Assembly (NCBI GenBank): GCA_004000035.1
Contig: RJAE01000002.1
Location: forward strand, 310,001-374,000
Length of the DNA: 64,000 nt
Direction of reading: 5' to 3'
Source: Arthrobacter sulfonylureivorans
Lineage (GTDB): Bacteria > Actinomycetota > Actinomycetes > Actinomycetales > Micrococcaceae
The position numbers and the translations under genes were made by a program. Positions 8,707 through 17,220 of the stretch are shown in pieces; positions within the stretch are counted from its first letter, which is position 1; every line of letters begins with the position of its first letter. The notes beneath the pieces are model-generated. The model did not search any database. It worked only from the letters and a program-made list of their open reading frames with translations, and was not told the origin of the DNA.

Positions 8707-10196
8707 GAAGGATCACTTTCTACAGTTGGAGATTGCGTGGAGGAGGTTTGTGAGGCGGCTTCCGCGGAGGGACTGCCGGGGCGGTTCTTCTGAACCCACC
8801 CTTCCAGGTTCCGCTGTGGCGCAACGTTGACGGCGAGCGCACCGGCCGGGACATCCTTGCGGATGACGGCACCTGCGCCCGAATACGCACCGTCACCAAC
8901 CTGCACGGGGGCTACAAAAACCGTGTTGGAGCCGGTGCGGACGTTGGAGCCGATGACGGTGCGGTGCTTCTTTTCGCCGTCGTAATTGGCAGTGATGTTG
9001 CCACAGCCGATGTTCGCGTTCTCACCGATTTCTGCATCCCCGGCGTAGCCAAGATGGGACAGTTTGGCACCCTTACCGATGGTCACATTCTTGGTTTCGT
9101 AGAACGCGCCGATCTTACCCTTCTCACCCAGCACGGTGCCGGGACGCAGGTAGGTAAACGGGCCAACCGTGGCGCCGGGCCCGATCTCGGAGTCGGAGCC
9201 GTGCGTCCTGACCACGGAGGCTCCCTCGCCCACGGTCACGTTCTTCAGCGTCGTGTCCGGCCCCACCACCGCATCGGAGGCAACATGCGTGGTCCCGTGC
9301 AGTTGGGTTCCGGGCAGCAGCGTCACATCGGTCCCGAACGTCACGGTCGAATCGATCCATGTGGACGCCGGATCCACGATGCTGACGCCGGAGCGCATGG
9401 CAGCCTCCAGGATGCGCCGGTTGTGCTCTGCGCCCAGAGCCGCCAGCTGAACCCGGTCGTTGGCGCCCTCCACCTGCCACCGGTCGGCGGTGACGACGGC
9501 GGCCACCCGCCCGCCGTCGGCCCGCGCCAGCGACAGCACGTCGGTGAGGTACTTCTCGCCCTGGGCGTTGTCGGTGGTGATTTTGGACAGGGCACCGCGA
9601 AGCACCGTCGCGTCGAAGGCATAGATGCCTGAATTGACTTCGCGGATGGCCCGCTGATCCTCGGACGCGTCCTTGTGTTCCACGATCCCCTGGACGCTGC
9701 CGTCCGCGGCCCGGACAATCCGGCCATACCCGCCCGCATCGTCGAGGACCGCGGTCAGCACGGTGACGGCGTTGCCGCTGGAGACATGCTCGGCGACCAG
9801 ATTCCGGAGCAAGTCGCTGGTCAGGAGCGGAACGTCCCCGTACGTGACCACTACGGTTCCGTCCAGCCCGGCCGGGAGGGCCTCCAGCGCCGCCTCAACC
9901 GCCCGGCCTGTTCCGGGGATTTCGTCCTGATCAACAATCAGTACGTCCGGGTCCAGTGCGGCAATGTGTTCTGCTACACGGTCACGCTCGTGGCGTACGA
10001 CGGCGGTCAGCACCGTGGGTGCCAGGCCGCGGGCTGCGGCGAGCGAATGGCCCACCATGGAAATACCGCCGATCTCGTGCAGGATCTTCGGCTTCTTGGA
10101 CTTCATTCGGGTGCCCGCCCCCGCGGCCAGGACAATGACCGCTGCCGGCGATAAAGCTGTTTTGACGTTTTTTTCGTGGACGTCCTGGGGGCTCAC
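8703..10196 (-). CDS. glmU: Bifunctional UDP-GlcNAc pyrophosphorylase / GlcN-1-P acetyltransferase
   Basis: Catalyses the last two steps to UDP-N-acetylglucosamine, the precursor of peptidoglycan. The N-terminal uridyltransferase domain shows LAAGAGTRM and NSGIYAFD; the C-terminal left-handed beta-helix shows GPFTYLRPG, the ETKN segment, HLGYAGDAEIG and NANIGCGNITANYDG. The frame is open to 10268, but a GTG at 10196 with GAGGAG nine bases upstream gives a normal N-terminus (497 aa). Overlaps prs by 4 bp and lies just downstream of tRNA-Gln. Confidence 0.96.
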   Translation of the reverse strand: MSPQDVHEKNVKTALSPAAVIVLAAGAGTRMKSKKPKILHEIGGISMVGHSLAAARGLAPTVLTAVVRHERDRVAEHIAALDPDVLIVDQDEIPGTGRAVEAALEALPAGLDGTVVVTYGDVPLLTSDLLRNLVAEHVSSGNAVTVLTAVLDDAGGYGRIVRAADGSVQGIVEHKDASEDQRAIREVNSGIYAFDATVLRGALSKITTDNAQGEKYLTDVLSLARADGGRVAAVVTADRWQVEGANDRVQLAALGAEHNRRILEAAMRSGVSIVDPASTWIDSTVTFGTDVTLLPGTQLHGTTHVASDAVVGPDTTLKNVTVGEGASVVRTHGSDSEIGPGATVGPFTYLRPGTVLGEKGKIGAFYETKNVTIGKGAKLSHLGYAGDAEIGENANIGCGNITANYDGEKKHRTVIGSNVRTGSNTVFVAPVQVGDGAYSGAGAVIRKDVPAGALAVNVAPQRNLEGWVQKNRPGSPSAEAASQTSSTQSPTVESDPS

Positions 10197-10297
10197 TAAG
10201 TGGCACTCCTCGCTGCGCTGATTCCGGTGTAGCCGGACCATTTGGGGTAACGGCATCTTATCTGCCACAACACCGCACGTTCACCGGCCGGTGATCG

Positions 10298-10369
10298 TTC
10301 CGCCCATAGGATTCGAACCTATACTCCACAGCTCCAAAGGCTGGGGTGCTGCCATTACACCAGGGCGGA
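10298..10369 (-). tRNA. tRNA-Gln (TTG)
   Basis: 72 nt including the discriminator A; CCA is not encoded. Acceptor arms TCCGCCC and GGGCGGA pair fully; the D arm is GTGT/GCAC, the anticodon loop is CTTTGGA with anticodon TTG, and the T arm is ATAGG-TTCGAAT-CCTAT. The outermost anticodon-stem pair (C27-U43) is mismatched. It reads CAA and probably CAG. It sits directly upstream of glmU on the same strand. Confidence 0.93.
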
Positions 10370-10578
10370 ATGTGCCGCGCAGGATTGCCTCCTCGGCACA
10401 AGTGTCCATTTTGCCACGATTTCCGACCTCGATGCGACTTGGCGTCGGACCGGTGTCGTTTGGGTGAGACCGCCTGCGGCTGTCGGCGGGCCGCGAGCGG
10501 TTGCCACCCGTTAGGCGGGTCCACGTGCCACTGGCCTTCCAACGGCCATTCGGCGTCAGGCCACTACTCAGAGGTGAC

Positions 10579-12168
10579 TTAGTCGGGATGCCCCGAAGAC
10601 GCCATGCTGGTGAGGTCGACGTCCACTTCATCTGCCGCAGCGGGGAGTCGTGATCCGCTGTGCAGGAGTTGGGCGATCCGCTTCGGTGACACGGGTTTGC
10701 TGAAGTAGAACCCCTGGCCGCCGGTGCAGCCCAGATCGCGCAATTGTTCGGCCTGCTCCTGCGTCTCGATTCCCTCGAAAATCGCATCGAGGCCTGCTGC
10801 ACGAATGAGCTGGAGGACCGCGGCGATGAATTCCTGCTGCGACCCGTCGGCCGAATGCGTAGCAATGATGGAACGGTCGACTTTGACCAGGTCGACCGGC
10901 AGCTCGCGCAGGTAGCTGATCGAAGAGTAGCCGGTGCCGAAGTCATCGATTTCAATACCGATGCCGAGCTTGCGCAGGGCCAGCAACGAGTAAGTCTCAA
11001 CTTCGCCACCGGTGACCAAGCCGGTTTCGGTGATTTCCAGGACCAATGACTCGGCGGCTATCCCGGAATCCCTCAAGACGCCGCGGACATGGTCCACTAG
11101 GTCGATGCGCTGCAGCTCGGCGACGGAGAGGTTGACTCGGATTTGGAAGCCGGGGTCCAATTCCAATTCGGCCGACCACTCGGCAAACTGATGCGCAGCG
11201 GCAGAAAGAGTCCAACGGCCCAGATCAATAATCAGGCCGGTCTGCTCGGCCATCGGAATAAAGTCGCTGGGCATGACGCGGCCCCGTACCGGGTGGTTCC
11301 ACCTGACCAGTGCTTCCACTCCGAGGGGGCGCCCAGTGCTCAGATCCACCACCGGCTGGTACTCCAGCTCAAAGCCCCCGGTGGCTATGGCCCCGCGGAG
11401 TTCTGACGCAATTTGGTTGTGCAACTGCCGCGCTTGCAGCATGTGGGACTGGAAGATCTTGATGCGGTTCTGCGGATCCTTCTTCGCCTCATACATGGCT
11501 GTATCCGCGTCGAGCAACAAACTTTGCGCGCTCTGCCCTGTATCGGCCACCCGTACGCCAATGCTGGCTTGCGGCCACACTGTCAGTTCGTCGAGCCGAA
11601 TGTCGTCGTTCAGGACCCCCAGAATCCGGTGGGCAACCTGAAGCGCGAGATCCGTTGTGGCCCGCGGCAACAGGATGGCGAATTCGTCTCCGCCCAACCG
11701 CGCCACTGTGTCTATGTCGCGCACAATTGACCGGAGCCTGTTCCCCACCACCGTCAGCACGCGGTCTCCGGCGTCGTGGCCAAAACTGTCGTTGACCTGT
11801 TTGAAGGAATCCAGATCCAGCAGCAGCAGCGCCGGAGTCCTCTGGCCGGACCGTGCGTCCTCGAGGGCGGCGGCCATCTCATTGGCCAGGGCGGTACGGT
11901 TGGCCAGCCCAGTCAGGGCATCGGTCAGTGCCATTCGGCTCATGTCCCGATGAGCCTGGCGCAGCTCCGCAGTGCGGGTTTCAACGCGCCGCTCCAGCTC
12001 TGAGTAGCTAAGCTCCAGTTCCTCAGCCAGGAGATTAACACCGGTGATCACTGCGTCAATCTCGTCCCGTGCTGCCGAGGGCTCAACCCGTGTGGTCAGG
12101 TCGCCGCCGGCCAAGCTAACCATGCCGTCGACCAGTCGCTGGAGCCGCGGGTCGGGATTATGCGGCAT
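10579..12168 (-). CDS. GGDEF-EAL cyclic-di-GMP enzyme
   Basis: Soluble 529-residue protein for cyclic-di-GMP turnover. An N-terminal HAMP-like/coiled-coil segment (~15-75) precedes a GGDEF domain with intact active site (159-163) and an intact RxxD inhibitory site (Arg150-Asp153), then an EAL domain with Glu-Ala-Leu at 285-287, DDFGTGYSS at 408-416 and KVD at 429-431. Both cyclase and phosphodiesterase motifs are therefore complete. No membrane segment is seen. ATG 12168 is preferred over an upstream TTG at 12189; it overlaps the preceding small gene by 11 bp, implying coupled translation. Confidence 0.93.
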   Translation of the reverse strand: MPHNPDPRLQRLVDGMVSLAGGDLTTRVEPSAARDEIDAVITGVNLLAEELELSYSELERRVETRTAELRQAHRDMSRMALTDALTGLANRTALANEMAAALEDARSGQRTPALLLLDLDSFKQVNDSFGHDAGDRVLTVVGNRLRSIVRDIDTVARLGGDEFAILLPRATTDLALQVAHRILGVLNDDIRLDELTVWPQASIGVRVADTGQSAQSLLLDADTAMYEAKKDPQNRIKIFQSHMLQARQLHNQIASELRGAIATGGFELEYQPVVDLSTGRPLGVEALVRWNHPVRGRVMPSDFIPMAEQTGLIIDLGRWTLSAAAHQFAEWSAELELDPGFQIRVNLSVAELQRIDLVDHVRGVLRDSGIAAESLVLEITETGLVTGGEVETYSLLALRKLGIGIEIDDFGTGYSSISYLRELPVDLVKVDRSIIATHSADGSQQEFIAAVLQLIRAAGLDAIFEGIETQEQAEQLRDLGCTGGQGFYFSKPVSPKRIAQLLHSGSRLPAAADEVDVDLTSMASSGHPD

Positions 12169-12544
12169 TATCCCGTTCCAGCCACTCAAGGGCCTGCGGT
12201 TCGGAGTCGAAATAGCGGACGGGGCATTCTGAGGGTTCGGCTCCCAGCACGAAATTAGCTATCACCCGGTCCACGGGCGACTCGCCGACCAAGGCAATCG
12301 CGGACGCATTCGTCTGCCGGCCGAGCATGGACCGTGCCATCCGCGAGATCGAAGCCACGCCCTTTAACCGCATGAGTACGCGGCAGGGCTTGCCGCCGGA
12401 AAGCACCTGAAGCCGTGTGGAGGTACTGACGGCAACCTCGTCGGTGAAAGCAGCACCCCTCGGAAGGTCGACGCTGATGATGCCGTCTCCAGAACGACTG
12501 ATGTCGGCAGCAGCGGCGTGGACCGCATCGACTACGCGGCCCAT
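12158..12544 (-). CDS. STAS/SEC14-like (DUF7793-type) small protein
   Basis: 128-residue cytoplasmic protein resembling the actinobacterial STAS/SEC14-like family (DUF7793 in recent annotation): a short beta region, then LMRLKGVASISRMARSML, VGESPVDRVIANFVLG and a closing YFDSEPQALEWL. Family assignment is from memory of these motifs. There is no clear Shine-Dalgarno, but an in-frame TAA lies 18 bases before the ATG, so the start is fixed. It overlaps the GGDEF-EAL gene and may sense a ligand or partner controlling that enzyme (inference). Confidence 0.7.
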   Translation of the reverse strand: MGRVVDAVHAAAADISRSGDGIISVDLPRGAAFTDEVAVSTSTRLQVLSGGKPCRVLMRLKGVASISRMARSMLGRQTNASAIALVGESPVDRVIANFVLGAEPSECPVRYFDSEPQALEWLERDNAA

Positions 12545-12632
12545 GCAGCCGCGTCGTCGTTAGATACCGCTCCCACAACCCTTTCGGGCCAGTCATGACC
12601 TAACACGTGCATCCGCTCCCCAACGATTCGAA

Positions 12633-12648
12633 GGGAGCATACGCTCCC
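12633..12648. repeat. Inverted repeat GGGAGC-N4-GCTCCC
   Basis: Perfect 6-bp arms around ATAC, 89-104 bp upstream of the STAS-like gene start, within the 215-bp gap after the TPR gene. No T-run follows on either strand, so it may be an operator or a leader hairpin rather than a terminator. Confidence 0.35.
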
Positions 12649-12759
12649 ATCCAACAAATTCAGAACTACTGCTTCAACACCGCAACGGCTTCCGTCTTTT
12701 GTTCATAGCGTAAACGAACGATGTTCACGACACGCCCAAGGACACGACGAATAATACAT

Positions 12760-13797
12760 TCATGAGGCTTGAGGAAAACCTGCGATTTCGGCCGCAACCT
12801 GGGCAGCCCGATCATTGGCACCAGCTTGGCTGAAATACGCTTGGCTGTCCTTAAGGCGATGCAGCGCATTCAAGCAGTCACCCTGTTCGCGCAGCGCCTT
12901 TCCTAAAAGCAGATTCGCTTCCCCCGCCGTCTGATGGCCCATCGCCTCCGATTCAGTGCAGACTTGCGACAATATCGCCACAGCTTGATCCAGTTCCCGG
13001 TTCAGAACATGCCAATTTGCGCGATTCAAGCGGTTCTTGAAGCGGTCGCTTCCATCCTCACCAATGATGGAGGCCGCCAATTCGGCTCGCTCCATGCAGT
13101 CTTCTGTTTCCGCGTCTGCCACTCCTGCCGATAATCTCATCGATGCAGAAGCGCGATTGAACCAAGCCCACAAGGCCAAATCGTTCAGAGGAGACAGGTA
13201 ATCGGCTGCGAGCTTGTGATATTTGATGCCGTCATCTGCCTGCTGCCTTAGGAATGCCACGTTGCCGACCACCCAGTAGCCCTTACCTGCAGTCTGGGAA
13301 TCAATCCCCGGCCCCAAGAATTGAACGAGCTTCATGCAAACGTGCCAGGCTTGCTCCAGTTCACCGCGCTCTGCGAGAGCAGCTATCAAGGCTAGCAAGG
13401 AACCTATCCGCAGGGCCTCATCGACATCGTCGTCCGAAGAGAGGTCTACTGCCCTGGTCCCGAACTGTACCGCCCTCTCAAGCTCGCCAGCGGCTTGGCA
13501 GACGTCCGACAGCAGGCTCAACACCCGACATTCGAGTCCGCGCGATTTCAAGGTGATCGGATGTTCCCGGAGAACTTCTGCTGTATCGATGCAGGATCGT
13601 ATGTTCCCCATTCCGCGCTGACATTCGGCTTGGAATAAAGTCATCTGCCACCAGGCAGTTTCGTCGCCAGCCTCATTCGCGCGCACTGCCGCTTGTGTGG
13701 CAAGTTCCAGTCCGTGCTGATAGTCCCGGCGGCCAAAAGCCTCCCGGGCACGCAGTTCTATAAGGACACCATCTCCGGACAGATCAGCTGGCGCCAT
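12760..13797 (-). CDS. TPR protein without HTH, candidate peptide receptor
   Basis: 345-residue all-helical protein with successive TPR-like helix pairs through its length (for example GRRDYQHGLELATQAA, AGELERAVQFGTRAVDL, AEANLLLGKALREQGD, ALHRLKDSQAYFSQAG). The TPR array begins at the very N-terminus; no DNA-binding, kinase or transport domain is present. ATG 13797 has a strong GGAGGAGAG ribosome site. It is transcribed divergently from a 53-residue exported peptide gene 204 bp away. Size and layout recall RRNPP/Rap proteins, which bind processed export peptides and control response regulators; that role here is inference. Local GC is lower than in flanking core genes. Confidence 0.75.
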   Translation of the reverse strand: MAPADLSGDGVLIELRAREAFGRRDYQHGLELATQAAVRANEAGDETAWWQMTLFQAECQRGMGNIRSCIDTAEVLREHPITLKSRGLECRVLSLLSDVCQAAGELERAVQFGTRAVDLSSDDDVDEALRIGSLLALIAALAERGELEQAWHVCMKLVQFLGPGIDSQTAGKGYWVVGNVAFLRQQADDGIKYHKLAADYLSPLNDLALWAWFNRASASMRLSAGVADAETEDCMERAELAASIIGEDGSDRFKNRLNRANWHVLNRELDQAVAILSQVCTESEAMGHQTAGEANLLLGKALREQGDCLNALHRLKDSQAYFSQAGANDRAAQVAAEIAGFPQAS

Positions 13798-14001
13798 AAT
13801 GCCTCTCCTCCGCTTCGTTGATGACCAGACAGGTCATAGGTCCTTCCGGGTTGATCATATTAGGTCTCGAGTGTCCTCACGGGGATCCCACGCAATGTGT
13901 CGTTTAACCCCTAGCTCCTTTCGAACGCTCTCTGTACACTTATCAGTGTCATCACCGCTGCATGGATTTGCGAGTCCATGCATAAACAAAGAGGGAGCCC
14001 G
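13798..14001. promoter_or_regulatory. Divergent control region of TPR gene and peptide gene
   Basis: Three perfect dyads are seen: ATGACC/GGTCAT (13821-13837) in the TPR leader, ACACT-N4-AGTGT (13936-13949) in mid-region, and GCATGGA/TCCATGC (13960-13981), which would form a hairpin in the peptide mRNA just before its ribosome site. Both genes have good Shine-Dalgarno sequences. I could not assign convincing -35/-10 pairs. A 60-bp sample (13921-13980) is 50% GC. Confidence 0.45.
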
Positions 14002-14163
14002 ATGAAGAAGTTCACGGCATCAGTATTCATTGCAGCAGTTCTTGCGGTTTCTGGCGCGACAGCCGCGTCCGCAGCAGCAACCGACATCCTGCCGGTCAAC
14101 GTAGTTAAGTCCGCACCCATCGATGGTGGTTTTTCGATCCAGACGGGCAACTGGCCGCACTAA
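14002..14163 (+). CDS. Small secreted pre-peptide, candidate signal
   Basis: 53-residue protein: basic n-region MKK, hydrophobic core (FIAAVLAVSGA) and an Ala-rich ASA-type signal peptidase I site near residues 24-27, leaving a mature segment of about 27-29 residues that ends GGFSIQTGNWPH. GAGGGAG lies 5 bases before the ATG; a longer frame from 13981 lacks such a site. The stop is followed by a strong terminator, so it is a monocistronic short transcript. It has no cysteines, no lanthionine-type core and no enzyme neighbours, so a bacteriocin is less likely than an exported signal peptide read by the divergent TPR protein. The function is not proven. Confidence 0.72.
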   Translation: MKKFTASVFIAAVLAVSGATAASAAATDILPVNVVKSAPIDGGFSIQTGNWPH

Positions 14164-14201
14164 GTTCTAACGCGGGGTGGATTAGTTTCCTCTTTGGCTG
14201 A

Positions 14202-14248
14202 GGCCGTGGCATGCATCTTCGGATGCGTGTCACGGCCTTTCTGCTTTT
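14202..14248 (+). terminator. Strong intrinsic terminator of peptide gene
   Basis: 16-bp stem GGCCGTGGCATGCATC (14202-14217) with GATGCGTGTCACGGCC (14222-14237), two G-U wobbles, a UUCG tetraloop, followed by TTTCTGCTTTT. Points along the plus strand, 38 bp past the peptide stop, and ends at the stop codon of the convergent histidine kinase gene. Confidence 0.9.
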
Positions 14249-15974
14249 AAGAAACGGTGACAGCGCCGGTGGATTCGGCCACGTGGTGCTGACCGTCGGC
14301 TGACAGCGGAAGGGTGATGGTGAATGTGGTGCCGACTCCGACGGTGGATTCGACGGACACACTGCCGCGGTGCTGGTCCACCATTCCCTTGACGATTGCC
14401 AGGCCCAGGCCGGTGCCTTGAATGGCGTGCGCGTTGGACGCGCGGTAGAAACGGGAAAACAGTTGCGGCAAGTCATCATCCGGGATGCCGATCCCGCTGT
14501 CGGCGACCGTCACGATGGCGCAGGGAACACCGTCTTCGCTATTAGTGCCGGATCCAACGGTGACACGGACTGCCCCATCTTGCGGGGTGAACTTGACGGC
14601 GTTGGACATGATGTTGGCAAAGACCTGCTCAAGCATCTTGGCATCGCCGTCCGCGGCAAGCCGGGTGTCCAGCCCCTCGCTCACCAGCTGGACGTTCTTG
14701 GCCTGGGCCGCCGGCTCCAGTGCGGTGGCCACCATGCGCAGCAGCTGCGGCAGGTCCACCGGTTCGGTCTTTAATCCGCTGCTCTGGAAATCCATCCTGG
14801 ACAGCGTCAGCATGTCTTCGATCAGCTCACGCAGGCGAGTGGCATTCCGCCCCACCACTTTGAGCATCCGGGCCACGGACTCCGGGATTTCGCCGGCGTC
14901 CCCGTCCAGCACCAGCTCCAAGTAGCCGGTGATTGACGTCAGCGGGGTCCGGAGCTCGTGGTTGACGGTTGCCACGAAATTCGACTTCGCTTGGTCCAGT
15001 TCGCGGAGCTTTTCGACGACTTCTTGCTGCGCCGTGATCAAGTGCCCCTGGATGAGCCCGTGGGCCAGGTTCCCGGCCACATGTTGGAGCAGCGAAATTT
15101 CGGCCGGGGACCACGACCGTGGCTGCCCATGGCGGATGAGGCAAATCAGTCCGAACGCTTTCGACCCCTGACCCAGAGGGGCCAGCATTGATGCCTTCCC
15201 CCGCGCGGTGGCAAACCACTCGATTACACCGGGGTGCTCTGTGAGGTTGATCCTGCCATTGTCGGCCGACGTAAGGACGCTGCCCTTGGTCCAGAGAGCG
15301 GAGGCCAGTTGCAGCACATCCTCCTCGGTACGGTGCGGCATGGCCATGGTTGTTTGGGCGGATTCGCTGGCCCACTGGGCGTCGGTGTGCGGGACTCTTT
15401 CGTCGTCCAACGTGCGGATCCAGACCTGGTCGGCTTCGAAGGCCGCCCCGATCCCGCGCAGCGCGAGGGTGATCATCTCGTTCGGGTCGTTGGTGCTGCG
15501 GATGCCCTCGGAGACGCGGCGGATCTGGTCTCGGAGGACAGCCACGCCCTTGCGCTCACGGCGCCGGTGTTCCGACCTGGCGAGGGTCACGCGCACGCGG
15601 TTGACCACGTTGGATGCCGATAGCGGCTTGATCAGATAGTCCGAGACACCCATTTCATAACCGCGCTCAACCAGCGGCAGTTCGTCTTCGGTAGCCATCA
15701 GCATCACCCGCCATTGGGCCCCGCTCTGGCGGTCGGAAAGCCGACGCACGGCTTCCATCCCTGCCAGCGACATATCGCCGGCGTCCACCAGGAGGATATC
15801 CGGCGGATTTCGCTGCAGCTCGTCCAACACCTCTGCAGCGGTGCCGAAGGCGGTTACGGTCATTCCGGCACCTTGGAGGGCTGTGCAAAGGAAGTCCCGG
15901 CTTATGGCGTCGGATGCGCCGACCAGTACCGTTGGGCGAACTTCAGTCCCGAGCTCACCTGCAACGGTCGGCAC
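14247..15974 (-). CDS. REC-GAF-histidine kinase hybrid
   Basis: Soluble 575-residue sensor kinase. An N-terminal receiver domain (~14-125) has the phospho-acceptor Asp64 and Lys116, but the acidic pair expected after the first strand is mostly missing (VLVGASDA). A GAF domain spans ~155-315, followed by HisKA with His339 in NFVATVNHELRTPL and an HATPase domain with N box, DSGIGIP and GTGLGLAI. No membrane segment. Transcribed towards the peptide gene and divergent from the DrrA-type ABC gene. A kinase carrying its own receiver next to a TPR/peptide pair makes functional linkage conceivable, but there is no direct evidence. The cognate output regulator is not in the window. Confidence 0.92.
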   Translation of the reverse strand: MPTVAGELGTEVRPTVLVGASDAISRDFLCTALQGAGMTVTAFGTAAEVLDELQRNPPDILLVDAGDMSLAGMEAVRRLSDRQSGAQWRVMLMATEDELPLVERGYEMGVSDYLIKPLSASNVVNRVRVTLARSEHRRRERKGVAVLRDQIRRVSEGIRSTNDPNEMITLALRGIGAAFEADQVWIRTLDDERVPHTDAQWASESAQTTMAMPHRTEEDVLQLASALWTKGSVLTSADNGRINLTEHPGVIEWFATARGKASMLAPLGQGSKAFGLICLIRHGQPRSWSPAEISLLQHVAGNLAHGLIQGHLITAQQEVVEKLRELDQAKSNFVATVNHELRTPLTSITGYLELVLDGDAGEIPESVARMLKVVGRNATRLRELIEDMLTLSRMDFQSSGLKTEPVDLPQLLRMVATALEPAAQAKNVQLVSEGLDTRLAADGDAKMLEQVFANIMSNAVKFTPQDGAVRVTVGSGTNSEDGVPCAIVTVADSGIGIPDDDLPQLFSRFYRASNAHAIQGTGLGLAIVKGMVDQHRGSVSVESTVGVGTTFTITLPLSADGQHHVAESTGAVTVS

Positions 15975-16251
15975 GTCAATTCCTCCTGCGTTAAATGCGG
16001 CCCGGCGTTGTCCCGGCCCCCTGACATTATGAATGAAGACTAGCAGTGCCCTCGGAAGGGAAATGGCAGATTACGGCAGGAGTTCCCGAGCCGCCGCGAA
16101 GACACCGGACGTGGACCGGTGGACACCCGCTGGAGCACGGGCATTCCCCGAGAATTCGAGGACAGTTCCTGTCCTGAAAACATCCGCCATCCATAGACTC
16201 CCCACTGCCCCGGGCGTAGCGTTTTGGCATGGCACCGACCGGGGAACTCCA

Positions 16252-17220
16252 GTGATCCATACGAATAAGCTCACGAAGCACTTCAAGAACAAGAAGGAAA
16301 CGGTAGAGGCGGTCAGAGGCGTCGACATCGATATCTCGCCCGGCGAACTGGTGGCCTTCCTCGGCCCCAATGGCGCCGGCAAGTCCACAACGCTTCGGAT
16401 GCTGACCACACTGCTTTCGCCTACTTCGGGCAGTGCGAGGGTCGCTGGCGTGGATGTGGTGGCAGATCCTGCCGGGGTGCGCTCCCGCATTGGTTATATC
16501 GGCCAGGGAAATGGTGGCGGCCACAGCTACCGGGTCATGGACGAGCTCGTGATGCAGGGCCGTTTCTACGGCATGAACGGCGCCGAGGCTCATGACCGCG
16601 CCCGCGAACTTCTGATCACGATGGACCTGCAGGAATTGGAAAAGCGGACGGTCGTTAAGCTGTCCGGGGGCCAACGCCGCCGCATGGACGTGGCACTGGG
16701 ACTGATGCACTCGCCCCAACTGCTGTTCCTTGACGAGCCGTCGACCGGCATGGACCCGCAGAACCGTGCGAATCTGTGGGACCACATCATGCGGATGCGC
16801 GTTGAGCATGGAACCACCATCGTGATGACCACGCACTATCTGGACGAGGCGGATTCCATGTCCGAGCGGGTGATCGTGATCGACCACGGCGAGATCATCG
16901 CCGACGACACGGCCGCCCGGCTGAAATCCAACCTGGCCGGTGACCTACTGGCGGTGGAGGTCCCCTTAGATTCCGCCCAAGCCGCGCGTGCGGTCCTCGG
17001 CCGAGCCGCCGCCGACGGGGAATTGGATGAAAGCATGCAGAACGGCACCGCCCGTTTCCGCGTACGGCTTCCCGACGGCGCGCGACTGGCGCCGGGACTA
17101 CTTAAGGCGCTCGATGCTGCCGGAGCTCCCGTGATGTCGCTGGAGCTGAACCCGCCCACCCTTGACGACGTGTTCCTGGAACTGACAGGCCGCAGCCTAC
17201 GGGAAGGAGTCGATGTTTGA
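16252..17220 (+). CDS. DrrA-like ABC transporter ATP-binding protein
   Basis: 322-residue ATPase of the ABC-2/daunorubicin-resistance DrrA type. Walker A GPNGAGKST at 38-46, signature LSGGQRRRMDVAL, Walker B LLFLDEPSTGMDP and a switch HYLDEA are all intact, with the DrrA C-terminal extension ending LDDVFLELTGR. The frame is open from 16033, but GTG 16252 preceded by GGGGA starts the conserved domain and is chosen. Its stop overlaps the permease start (TGATG), so the pair is coupled. Substrate unknown, probably a hydrophobic compound or polymer. Confidence 0.94.
   Translation: MIHTNKLTKHFKNKKETVEAVRGVDIDISPGELVAFLGPNGAGKSTTLRMLTTLLSPTSGSARVAGVDVVADPAGVRSRIGYIGQGNGGGHSYRVMDELVMQGRFYGMNGAEAHDRARELLITMDLQELEKRTVVKLSGGQRRRMDVALGLMHSPQLLFLDEPSTGMDPQNRANLWDHIMRMRVEHGTTIVMTTHYLDEADSMSERVIVIDHGEIIADDTAARLKSNLAGDLLAVEVPLDSAQAARAVLGRAAADGELDESMQNGTARFRVRLPDGARLAPGLLKALDAAGAPVMSLELNPPTLDDVFLELTGRSLREGVDV

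Noticed and set aside
14002-14163. Peptide gene as a bacteriocin or toxin-antitoxin member
   Set aside because: No modification enzymes, immunity or ABC exporter genes beside it, no cysteines, and a classical Sec signal rather than a double-Gly leader; cannot be fully excluded.
16033-16251. N-terminal extension of the DrrA-like ATPase
   Set aside because: Open frame only; composition is unlike a domain, and GTG 16252 with GGGGA matches the family start.
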